From: Helicobacteraceae bacterium
GTDB lineage: Bacteria > Campylobacterota > Campylobacteria > Campylobacterales > Helicobacteraceae
DNA: 31,847 nt
Direction of reading: 5' to 3'
NCBI GenBank assembly: GCA_900766555.1
Contig: CAAFVR010000003.1
Location: 1-31,847 of the forward strand
Made by a program: the position numbers and the translations under genes. Position 1 is the first letter of the stretch; each line of letters begins with the position of its first letter. Of the stretch, positions 16,167-23,873 are shown in pieces. Below the pieces are notes generated by a model. It saw only the letters and a list, made by a program, of their open reading frames with translations. It was not told the DNA's origin and did no database searches.

Positions 16167-17357
16167 ATGGAAGCTATACTTTTTGATCACTTCGTATCTT
16201 TTGCAATTATTTGCGCGCTAATTATTTTGGCGCCCTTTTTTAGCAAAGCCCTAAAAACACCCATCGTTGTAGTTGAAATTATCCTAGGCGCCTTGGGCGT
16301 TTATTTTGGCATCTTGCATGAAAATGAAGTTGTCGAAATATTTGCCAAAATCGGCTTTTTATTTCTCATGTTTTTATGCGGCATGGAAGTTGAACTTAAT
16401 GGATTCAAAAAGCAAAATAAGGGATTTTTCAAAAAAGTTGCCTTTTATTTTGTAATCACTTATGGCCTTACGATTATTGGCGTACTTAGCCTCAATTTGC
16501 CACATATTTTTATCGTGGCCTTACCGGTTATGAGCGTTGGTATGATGGTCACATTAATACGCGATTACGGCAAAAATAATAATTGGCTAAATATGAGCTT
16601 ACAAATTGGCATTATAGGCGAGCTTATAAGCATCGGCGTGCTTGTAGCCATAAATGGTATTTATCGTCACGGAATAGGACTAGAACTTGCGCAAATTATG
16701 TTAGCGCTTGTGCTTTTTATAGCCATTATTGCATCATTTTTTATTGGTCTTAAAATTTTATTTTGGTGGTTTCCCGTTTTGCGAGAGCTTATAATGCCAA
16801 GCATTAGCGCGCAAAATGAAGATATCAGAGTGGCTATAATGCTATTTTTCTTATTAATTGTTATTGTTATGTTTTTGGATCTAGAACCAGCGCTTGGGGC
16901 ATTTTTAGCCGGCATGATAATTGCAAATTTTTTCCCTTATAAACATGAGTTAATACATAAGTTAAATGACATCGGATTTGGCTTTTTTGTCCCGCTATTT
17001 TTTATAAGCGTTGGCATGGCACTCCAAATCGAACTCGTTTTGCAAAATCCAAAAATATTGTATTTTGGCGCCCTTATTGCCATATCGATGCTAGCTTTGC
17101 ATTTGATCGCTAGCATCATTGTTTTTAGGCGCGCCTTTCGCATCAGATCTAACCTCTTTTTGCACGCTTTTGCAAATTGCATCCCGCTCACATTTCTTGT
17201 AGCAACGGCCACGCTTGGCTTTGAGATCGGCGCACTTAGCCAAGATTTTTATTATTCATTTTTATTAGCGGCTCTTTTTGAGGGCATATTTTTTGTAATC
17301 GCTATAAAATTAATCTACAATTTTTCAAAATTAAAGGACATAAATGCAATCAACTGA
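16167..17357 (+). CDS. CPA2-type cation/proton antiporter
   Basis: This 396-residue inner-membrane protein has about 12 hydrophobic segments and no C-terminal RCK domain. KTPIVVVEIILGALGVYFGIL (TM2), FAKIGFLFLMFLCGMEVEL (TM3-4 with the GxExxL-like turn) and FLDLEPALGAFLAGMIIANF are landmarks of the KefB/NapA Na+/H+ exchanger domain. NDIGFGFFVPLFFISVGM is the conserved segment near TM10. It would exchange Na+ or K+ for H+; the ion is not determinable. No ribosome site is visible before the ATG. Its end overlaps dapD by 14 bases. Confidence 0.85.
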   Translation: MEAILFDHFVSFAIICALIILAPFFSKALKTPIVVVEIILGALGVYFGILHENEVVEIFAKIGFLFLMFLCGMEVELNGFKKQNKGFFKKVAFYFVITYGLTIIGVLSLNLPHIFIVALPVMSVGMMVTLIRDYGKNNNWLNMSLQIGIIGELISIGVLVAINGIYRHGIGLELAQIMLALVLFIAIIASFFIGLKILFWWFPVLRELIMPSISAQNEDIRVAIMLFFLLIVIVMFLDLEPALGAFLAGMIIANFFPYKHELIHKLNDIGFGFFVPLFFISVGMALQIELVLQNPKILYFGALIAISMLALHLIASIIVFRRAFRIRSNLFLHAFANCIPLTFLVATATLGFEIGALSQDFYYSFLLAALFEGIFFVIAIKLIYNFSKLKDINAIN

Positions 17358-18531
17358 TGAATTTTCAAAATTTTCCCAAAATCATGCCTCTAGCGCGCGC
17401 AAAATACTTGGTTTTGGCATAGCTAGAGTGGATCTAGGCACCAAAGGCAATGCAATTTGCGCCACTTATCCTGTATTAAATTGGCTTCAAAATTATGGCT
17501 CATATGCCGTTTTTGAGAGTTTAAAGGGCGAATTAAAAGAAATTTCCAAAAGTGAAAATGAAGAAATCTACAGCATAAATTTAGATTTTGTTAAAAAAGC
17601 ACTAGATCTGTTTAGCCCATTCTTGAATGAAGCGCTGAGTGACAAAACAAGTCATAAAAATATCCAGATCTTACTTGAACTCCACAAAATACTCTCAAAA
17701 GAGCCAAAAAAGCGTACAGATTTTAGGCTCGTATTTTTATACGCTGATGAAGTATGTAAAAGCGTCGAAAGCGCATATATGAAGCTTTTAGCGCTATCGC
17801 TTGGTAAAGCAAAGCTTAGAAGTCTAAAATTAGATGGCATTTTTGGGTTATTGCCAAATCTAGCTTGGAGCGGAAATACGCCATTTGAGCTAGATTATTT
17901 GCGCGAAAATGAAGTATTTTTAAAGCTAAATGGCCGCTATCCCGCAATTGATTTTGTAGATAAATTCCCAAGATATTTAATGCAAGTAATTCCGCAATTT
18001 GACAATATCCGCCTGCTAGATAGCGCTAAAACTCGCTTTGGCGCATATTTGGGAACTGGCGGCTATACGCAAATGCCAGGCGCAAGTTATGTGAATTTCA
18101 ATTCCGGAGCGCTTGGCGCTTGTATGAATGAAGGGCGCATTTCAAGCTCTGTAATTGTTGGCGAAGGCACAGATATTGGCGGCGGAGCTAGCATTTTGGG
18201 CGTATTAAGCGGCGGCAATCAAAATCCAATATCAATTGGCAAAAATTGCCTCCTTGGCGTAAATAGCGCAACTGGCATAAGTCTAGGCGATGGCTGCATC
18301 GTAGATGGCGGAGTTAGCGTACTTGAGGGCACAATTTTTGAAATATCTCCAGCTGAAGCGCAAAAATTATCCGAAATAAACCCAGATTTTAAAGCCAGAT
18401 CCGATAATTTATACAAAGGTCGCGATTTAAGCGGATTTAACGGCATGCATTTCAGACAGAACTCAAAAACTGGCAAAATGATCGTGCTAAGATCAAATAG
18501 AGAAATAGAACTTAATGTAGCCCTACACTAA
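17344..18531 (+). CDS. dapD: Tetrahydrodipicolinate N-succinyltransferase
   Basis: It adds succinate from succinyl-CoA to tetrahydrodipicolinate in the lysine and meso-diaminopimelate pathway. At 395 residues it is the long form of Campylobacterota (E. coli has 274). The C-terminal half is a left-handed beta-helix: GAYLGTGGYTQMPGASYVNFNSGALG, then hexapeptide turns ISSSVIVGEGTDIGGGASILGVLSGG, ISIGKNCLLGVNSATGISLGDGC. It acts as a trimer. AAAGGA lies five bases before the ATG. It overlaps the antiporter gene by 14 bases and precedes the Sel1 gene by 54. Confidence 0.94.
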   Translation: MQSTDEFSKFSQNHASSARKILGFGIARVDLGTKGNAICATYPVLNWLQNYGSYAVFESLKGELKEISKSENEEIYSINLDFVKKALDLFSPFLNEALSDKTSHKNIQILLELHKILSKEPKKRTDFRLVFLYADEVCKSVESAYMKLLALSLGKAKLRSLKLDGIFGLLPNLAWSGNTPFELDYLRENEVFLKLNGRYPAIDFVDKFPRYLMQVIPQFDNIRLLDSAKTRFGAYLGTGGYTQMPGASYVNFNSGALGACMNEGRISSSVIVGEGTDIGGGASILGVLSGGNQNPISIGKNCLLGVNSATGISLGDGCIVDGGVSVLEGTIFEISPAEAQKLSEINPDFKARSDNLYKGRDLSGFNGMHFRQNSKTGKMIVLRSNREIELNVALH

Positions 18532-18585
18532 AAGCGGGGCATAGTTTTTGCTAATAAAACATATAGAACATGTTTGGATAAAAAT

Positions 18586-19698
18586 ATGAAAAAATTTACG
18601 ATAATTGCAAGCCTACTAGCTCCAATTGCCCTGCAAGCTATGGATACGCCTCCTGGCGTTAATGTAGATGGCGATGGAAATCCGCTGCCAAAATCTGGCG
18701 CGCCAACTCTTGCGCCAAATCCGCAAAGCCAAGATCCAATGTTGCCTAATCCATCACCGGATCTAACAAATCCTACAACTGCCAAAAATTACCTAGATTT
18801 CGGTATCGAAGCAGCAAAAAAACAGGACTATAAAGCGGCTTTTAGCTTTTTCACTCAAGCTTGCGATAATGGAGATCCAGCTGGCTGTTTCGCGCTTGGC
18901 ACGATGTTTGTAAATGGTATCGGCATCCAAAAAGATTTGCAAAAAGCTGAGCGATATTACGAAGTTGGCTGCAGCGGCGGCGATCCCACAGCTTGCAGCG
19001 CTTTGGCTAGCATTTATGACAAAAAACGAAATGCCAGCTTTGATGATAAACAAAAGGCAATTGAGCTTTATATGACAGGCTGCAGCGGCGGTGATTTGGT
19101 AGCTTGCAATAATTTAGCCTATAGCTACGCGCAAGGCGATGGCGTAAAAAAGGACTATTTCAAAGCCTTGCAATATTATCGATACTCGTGCGATGGCGGC
19201 AATGATATCGGCTGCTACAATTTGGGGCTATTATCAAATACAAATAATATTTATGGTTATGACAGAGCAAATTTAACTCCAGCGGATCTAAACTACATAG
19301 CCTGCAATGCCGGTGATATCAAAGGTTGTGCAAATTTGGGTTGGATTTATGCAAATGGCTTGGCGGGTGCGCCTGTTAGCTATTTTTATGCGGGACAATA
19401 TTTCAAAAAGGCTTGCGATGCTAGCGATATACCAAGCTGCAATAATTTAGCTGTGCTATATCAGCGCGGGCTTGGCGTAACGCAAGATACTAAAAAAGCG
19501 CTAGATCTTTTTGCTTTTACTTGCAATGCGGGCAATCAGGCCGGCTGCAATAATTATAAAATCTTTAAAGATCAGCTAAGTTCGCGCAGGAGCTATGATT
19601 CTGGAGAGCTATTTTTCCCAAATGATCCAAAGCTTGGCAAAAGGCCATTTTTAGGACGAGATCCACGCGTTAATCGCGCACAGGCAAATCGTAGATGA
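18586..19698 (+). CDS. Secreted cysteine-rich Sel1-repeat (Hcp-like) protein
   Basis: This is a 370-residue protein with a Sec signal peptide (MKKFTIIASLLAPIALQA), then a proline/asparagine-rich linker and seven Sel1-like helix pairs. Each repeat has two cysteines seven residues apart: CDNGDPAGC, CSGGDPTAC, CSGGDLVAC, CDGGNDIGC, CNAGDIKGC, CDASDIPSC, CNAGNQAGC. This is the disulfide-bridged pattern of the Helicobacter cysteine-rich proteins (HcpA-C). A periplasmic or secreted location needing disulfide formation is inferred; function is unknown, and some relatives bind peptidoglycan fragments or enzymes. A basic, arginine-rich tail (GRDPRVNRAQANRR) ends it. GGAT before the ATG at 18586 supports that start over an upstream TTG. 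It overlaps pyrC by four bases. Confidence 0.88.
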   Translation: MKKFTIIASLLAPIALQAMDTPPGVNVDGDGNPLPKSGAPTLAPNPQSQDPMLPNPSPDLTNPTTAKNYLDFGIEAAKKQDYKAAFSFFTQACDNGDPAGCFALGTMFVNGIGIQKDLQKAERYYEVGCSGGDPTACSALASIYDKKRNASFDDKQKAIELYMTGCSGGDLVACNNLAYSYAQGDGVKKDYFKALQYYRYSCDGGNDIGCYNLGLLSNTNNIYGYDRANLTPADLNYIACNAGDIKGCANLGWIYANGLAGAPVSYFYAGQYFKKACDASDIPSCNNLAVLYQRGLGVTQDTKKALDLFAFTCNAGNQAGCNNYKIFKDQLSSRRSYDSGELFFPNDPKLGKRPFLGRDPRVNRAQANRR

Positions 19699-20717
19699 AA
19701 ATACAAAAAATACAACTAGAAAATCCGCTTGATATGCATTTGCATTTGCGCGAGGGCGCAATGCTTGAGGCCGTACTAGAGCACACTTCAAAGGCTTTTG
19801 TGGGCGCTGTTGTGATGCCAAATTTGCTAGATCCGATTGACTCAACGCAAAAAGCGCTAAATTATGGCAATAAAATACAATCTATTGCGCCAGATTTCAC
19901 GCCATTTTTAACGCTATATATCACAGAGAAATTAAATGCAAAAGAGCTAGAAAAAGCCAGAAATGTCGACATAAAATTACTAAAGCTCTATCCAAAGGGT
20001 GCTACTACAAATTCAAGCGCTGGGCTAGATCAGATCTTAACGCCTAGCTTTTTGGAGCTCTTGAGCGCCGCGCAAGATCTTGGCTTTATTTTGTGCATTC
20101 ATGGCGAAAGTAATGGCTTTGTGCTCGAGCGCGAAGCTGAATTTGGCAGCGTATTTAGCACGCTGTCATCCAAATTTCCAAAGCTTAAAATAATAATTGA
20201 GCATATGAGTGATTTAAGAAGTGTAAAATTAATTAATGATCTGCCAAATATTTTTGCCACAATTACGCTCCATCACATGCTTTTAACGCTAGATGATCTG
20301 CTAGGCGGGCATCTAGATCCGCATAGTTTTTGCAAACCCGTGGTAAAAACGCCAAAAGATAGAGAAGCGCTGCTAGAGCTGGCTTTAAATGCGCATCCAA
20401 AAGTTAGCTTTGGTAGCGATTCTGCGCCTCATTTGAGGGCGCTTAAGCATTCCAAAAATGCACCAGCTGGCGTTTTTAGTGCGCCATTTTTACTTGAACG
20501 ATTGGCCACACTTTTTGATAAACATAATAAATTAGATAATTTGCAAGCTTTTGTAAGCTCAAATGCGCAAAAAATTTATGATCTAAATTTCACTTCAAAG
20601 CGCATAGTGACATTGGAAAAATGCGAGCCATACAATGTTGGTGGCGAGCTTAAATTTAGTGAGGGCGAAGTGGAAATTATGAGCGGGATTTGTGATTTTA
20701 AAGTGAGCTCTTTTTAA
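19695..20717 (+). CDS. pyrC: Dihydroorotase, class II
   Basis: It closes N-carbamoyl-aspartate to dihydroorotate in pyrimidine synthesis, using two Zn ions. The protein is 340 residues, as usual for PyrC. DMHLHLR holds metal ligands His15 and His17 and substrate Arg19. Lys97 in KLLKLYPKGATTNS is the carboxylated bridging lysine. His136 (IHGES), His170 (IIEHMSD) and Asp242 in GSDSAPH complete the site. It is coupled to the Sel1 gene by a four-base overlap, and its end overlaps the convergent membrane-protein gene by 20 bases. Confidence 0.95.
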   Translation: MKIQKIQLENPLDMHLHLREGAMLEAVLEHTSKAFVGAVVMPNLLDPIDSTQKALNYGNKIQSIAPDFTPFLTLYITEKLNAKELEKARNVDIKLLKLYPKGATTNSSAGLDQILTPSFLELLSAAQDLGFILCIHGESNGFVLEREAEFGSVFSTLSSKFPKLKIIIEHMSDLRSVKLINDLPNIFATITLHHMLLTLDDLLGGHLDPHSFCKPVVKTPKDREALLELALNAHPKVSFGSDSAPHLRALKHSKNAPAGVFSAPFLLERLATLFDKHNKLDNLQAFVSSNAQKIYDLNFTSKRIVTLEKCEPYNVGGELKFSEGEVEIMSGICDFKVSSF

Positions 20718-21273
20718 AAAGCTTTAATATCACAAGCGCGCAAAATATTAAAAAAAGTATAAAATCGACAAAAAAATCAAAAATATTGCCAGAAAATGAG
20801 CCCAAAAGATTACAAAAGCTATAAATAACAAAAGTTATGAGATATAAAAATGCCAAAAATCTATTTAAAACAAAAATGGCGCAAATAAATATAAAAACTA
20901 TAAAAAGTGCCCATCTAGGGCTTATAAAATAGATATTTAAATCCATTTGTCCAAATAAATTTAAAGCTGATGCAAAAAATGCGCCATAACTTAAGGTTAT
21001 AAAAAGTAGAGCTCTAAGCGAAAATAGACTTAAAAAATATCGCTTATGCTCAAAAAATAGAAAAAAAGCTATAAAAGCAGCACATAAAATATCATTAAAT
21101 AGACTAGCTTTTGCAAAGTAACTTATGACTAGCTCATTTAGACTTAGAAATACTCCTAAAAATGGGAAAAGTGGAATATTAATAAATGCAAAAAAAAGAA
21201 CTAAAATTAGCCAGTTGTGACGGAAATTATTTTTCAAAAATAGGCATAAAAAAGCTAGTAATTGTAGGCTCAT
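20698..21273 (-). CDS. Small integral membrane protein of unknown function
   Basis: This 191-residue protein is not one I recognise. It is almost entirely hydrophobic, with about six membrane segments rich in Phe and Leu (for example WLILVLFFAFINIPLFPFLG and WALFIVFIFICAIFVL), short loops and a basic end (KLFKKSSL). It starts inside the stop of the BNR-fold gene (ATGA), so the two are probably made together. It may anchor or assist that protein. It overlaps the end of pyrC by 20 bases. Confidence 0.75.
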   Translation of the reverse strand: MSLQLLAFLCLFLKNNFRHNWLILVLFFAFINIPLFPFLGVFLSLNELVISYFAKASLFNDILCAAFIAFFLFFEHKRYFLSLFSLRALLFITLSYGAFFASALNLFGQMDLNIYFISPRWALFIVFIFICAIFVLNRFLAFLYLITFVIYSFCNLLGSFSGNIFDFFVDFILFLIFCALVILKLFKKSSL

Positions 21274-22382
21274 TTGCCCTGCTCAATTGGGATTATTGGG
21301 ATTTTGATATAGGCAATTTGCCTTAGATCTGATGTATAAAAAATATGCAAAAAATTATTTGAGACAAGTGCCGCTGGATAGCTCATTTCGCCGAGCGGGA
21401 TTTTGGTTTCATCTAATTTTATGTCTTTTTGCTCATTTATTAGCGCTATATTTATGCTTTTGCGCGGGACATAAAGATTGTTAATTTTGCCTGGTTTGCT
21501 GTAAATCATGTAGATTTGCTCCCCTACTTGGATTAGAATCTGTGAGCTATCAAAATTTTGTATCTTCATTTTTTGCAACTGATTTTTTGCAAAACCACTT
21601 GTGCAATCTTGCAAAAAGCTCACATTATTTTTAGCACTATTGCGATATAAAATCATGCAATTATGTTTGGATCTAGCAATTATGCTAGGCTGGATTAGGC
21701 CATTTTGTGCGCTTAGCTGGATTTTTTGAATCATTTTGCCATTTTTAAAAATTAACGCCATTGGGAATTTCACAAAGCCCTCATGATATATTGGAAGCAA
21801 AAAACCAGAGTCATTATTGAAAAAAAGCGCAACGGCATTTGTGCGCACAAGATGACTCAGATTCATAAAGGCGCTTAAATGCAGCGAACCCATAAAATGC
21901 ATGCTCAGATCGGATCTAGAAAGACGATATTGATATATCTTTGAAGTTGCCCAGCCGCCAATTGTTGTGGCAACTACAAAAAGATAGATTTCTTTGCCAT
22001 CTTTTACTAAAACAGGATTGCCTAGGCGCGAGATATATTCGCGTGCATCTTTTATTAATCTTGCGCGCGAGAGTAATAAAAAGCTCTTGCTAGATCCGTT
22101 GTTTTTGATCAAATTTGCATATATTTTGACATTGCCAGCGCCCTCTTTGTCGCCGGCAAAATATGCTAATAATATGCCATCTTTTATTTCTATTGCTGTT
22201 GCGCTATGTGCGAATTTTTCATTAGGCATTGGTATTTTTAGGCTTTTTTGTGATCCTAAATTTAGCTGCGATGGCCCGGGTTCTGGTACATTGAAGCTAA
22301 AATTAATTGATTTTATCAGCCAAAAATTCACCAAAAAACAGATAAAAGAAATGCCAAAAAAAGCTAGCTTAATTTTGCTCAT
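21270..22382 (-). CDS. Membrane-anchored BNR/sialidase-fold protein
   Basis: This 370-residue protein has an N-terminal membrane segment (LAFFGISFICFLVNFWLI) that is probably an uncleaved anchor, leaving a periplasmic domain. The pattern HSATAIEIKDGILLAYFAGDKEGAGNVKIYA, then LGNPVLVKDGKEIYLFVV, SHLVRTNAVALFFNNDSGFLLPIYHEGF and QPSIIARSKHNCMILYRNS resembles the BNR_2 beta-propeller family, annotated as sialidase-like. I do not see Asp-boxes (SxDxGxTW) or a full catalytic triad, so enzymatic activity is doubtful. It overlaps the phosphoesterase gene by 14 bases and the membrane-protein gene by four, so these are one operon. Confidence 0.6.
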   Translation of the reverse strand: MSKIKLAFFGISFICFLVNFWLIKSINFSFNVPEPGPSQLNLGSQKSLKIPMPNEKFAHSATAIEIKDGILLAYFAGDKEGAGNVKIYANLIKNNGSSKSFLLLSRARLIKDAREYISRLGNPVLVKDGKEIYLFVVATTIGGWATSKIYQYRLSRSDLSMHFMGSLHLSAFMNLSHLVRTNAVALFFNNDSGFLLPIYHEGFVKFPMALIFKNGKMIQKIQLSAQNGLIQPSIIARSKHNCMILYRNSAKNNVSFLQDCTSGFAKNQLQKMKIQNFDSSQILIQVGEQIYMIYSKPGKINNLYVPRKSINIALINEQKDIKLDETKIPLGEMSYPAALVSNNFLHIFYTSDLRQIAYIKIPIIPIEQGK

Positions 22383-23151
22383 ATTTCATCTCATAAAATG
22401 CGCCATCTAAATATGTGACAAATGACTTTTGACATTTGAGCGATGGGAGCGGCAAATACGATGCTTCGGGGCTTTTTTCTTTTGTTTCTTTAGTGACTTT
22501 TGGGCCCTGTGATCTTGGAACATCAAGATAGAGTCGCCTAAAATCAGAGTGGAAATGTCCCTCAATTACAATATCAATTGAGCTATTAAATTTGAGATAT
22601 TTTTGCAATCGCGCATTTATAAATGATATTGCAGGACGCATGGATTTTATATGCTTTTGGGCGAGGCTTAGCTCGATTTTGTCATATATTTTGCCAGCAC
22701 TTAGTAGATCTGCTAATTTTAAAAGACTTAGCGCCAATGGAGAATTCATAAAATTTATATATAGCGAATAAAGCGTAGAGATAAAAAAATCTCCATGAGA
22801 TAAAGCTACTTTAAAAGAGCGCTTATTATGATAGATCCGAAAATATGCCGGCTGGAGCGCGCGCGGATAAATGCGGATATTTGGAAAGATACTTGAATTG
22901 ATGCCAAAGTCATGATTACCAAAAAAATAGAATGTCTCAGATCTAGCACTAAGTTTATTAAGTGCTAGAATGTGCTCTTTATGCGCGTTTAAGCTAGATC
23001 TTATATGAGGTATAAAAAGATTAAAAATATCGCCCATCAAAAATACTTGAGGCGGATTAAGCTTTAAAAGATAGTCGATAAAATGCAAGCGTTCAAAAGA
23101 ATTGATATGTGAGTCGGCTATAAAAACCGCTCCAGATCTAATTTCTATCAA
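22369..23151 (-). CDS. Calcineurin-like metallophosphoesterase, LpxH-like
   Basis: This protein is about 260 residues. Metal-binding motifs appear in order: VFIADSHI, FLMGDIFNLF, FFGNHDFG, ALSHGD and EGHFHSD. The set DxH, GDxxN, GNHD, GHxH resembles UDP-2,3-diacylglucosamine pyrophosphatase (LpxH) of lipid A synthesis, but the aspartate-rich LpxH details cannot be confirmed. The frame is open back to a TTG at 23205, but no ATG precedes the DSH motif. I chose the TTG at 23151, eight residues before VFIADSH, which overlaps the upstream gene by 14 bases. Its C-terminus has a lysine/serine-rich stretch (PKVTKETKEKSPEA). Confidence 0.72.
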   Translation of the reverse strand: MIEIRSGAVFIADSHINSFERLHFIDYLLKLNPPQVFLMGDIFNLFIPHIRSSLNAHKEHILALNKLSARSETFYFFGNHDFGINSSIFPNIRIYPRALQPAYFRIYHNKRSFKVALSHGDFFISTLYSLYINFMNSPLALSLLKLADLLSAGKIYDKIELSLAQKHIKSMRPAISFINARLQKYLKFNSSIDIVIEGHFHSDFRRLYLDVPRSQGPKVTKETKEKSPEASYLPLPSLKCQKSFVTYLDGAFYEMKYEQN

Positions 23152-23635
23152 CAGAAATCTTTTTGTAACTAAATTGAATTGCGCGCCATAAAAATGAAAT
23201 AACAAAAAGTGCCAAAATGATCTTAAAAATTATTTCACTTTGGATATGAATTTTTGCAAATTCTGGACTCCCGGTTATTCCAGCGCCTAGGTTTTTAAAT
23301 TCAATTATTTTTGGCGTGTAATAAAAGCTAAAAGATAGGATCAAAATAATGCTGCAAATGCTTAAAATTATCGGTATGAAATTAAGCTTAAAGCTTCTAA
23401 GAACATATATTTCATAAATTATAATTGCGACAATACTTATATTTAGCAAGATATTTAGCTTCAAAAAAATTTGCGTCATTAATATGCCAGATTCAAATGT
23501 GCCCATGCCTAGATCTGGTAAAAAATTATAAGCTCCAAAAAGTACTGGCGCTACGAAAACTCCGGCCGTGATAATCCCGCCAATGCATAAACCGATGATA
23601 AAAAGATATATTGAATGAATTATTTTAAATGTCAT
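23138..23635 (-). CDS. DUF4149/TMEM205-like membrane protein
   Basis: This 165-residue protein has four membrane segments: IYLFIIGLCIGGIITAGVFVAPVLF, then two in the middle and IIFKIILALFVISFLW near the end. The first segment with G-rich turns and a PVLF end, and the conserved KxHxxSE-like stretch (FAKIHIQSEIIFKI), fit DUF4149, a common small family in Campylobacter. Function is unknown. It is first in the four-gene minus-strand block; the next gene overlaps its stop. Confidence 0.7.
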   Translation of the reverse strand: MTFKIIHSIYLFIIGLCIGGIITAGVFVAPVLFGAYNFLPDLGMGTFESGILMTQIFLKLNILLNISIVAIIIYEIYVLRSFKLNFIPIILSICSIILILSFSFYYTPKIIEFKNLGAGITGSPEFAKIHIQSEIIFKIILALFVISFLWRAIQFSYKKISVDRN

Positions 23636-23650
23636 GTCGCCTCGATACTC

Positions 23651-23666
23651 GGGCTAATTTTAGCCC
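23651..23666. other. Inverted repeat upstream of the DUF4149 gene
   Basis: GGGCTAATTTTAGCCC forms a six- to seven-pair stem with a tiny loop. It lies 15 bases before the start of the DUF4149-like gene. There is no T run on either strand, so an operator or 5' mRNA hairpin is as likely as a terminator for putP. The rest of the 238-base gap (23636-23873) holds no gene I can support. Confidence 0.4.
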
Positions 23667-23873
23667 AAAAGCTAAAAAACAAGACCACACAGGATTAATT
23701 AGGTGCAGATTCTAAGCTCACGCTTCAAGCAAAAATGCTCTCACATAATCTTAAATATGATCTAAACAATCAAATTCTATAGACAAAATTTGCCCGAGCG
23801 CGTAATTGTAGCAAAAATGAACGAACTTTTTAAGACCCAAAAAACTCGCCCCTGGCCAAAATCCTTTGACTTT

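Noticed and set aside
20698..21273. Considered whether the six-segment membrane protein is a false frame
   Set aside because: Kept as real: it has an ATGA overlap with the upstream gene, continuous membrane segments and no competing frame over most of its length.
23651..23666. Hairpin considered as a putP terminator
   Set aside because: It is more than 200 bases after putP, lacks a T run and lies just before the next gene, so it is recorded only as an inverted repeat.
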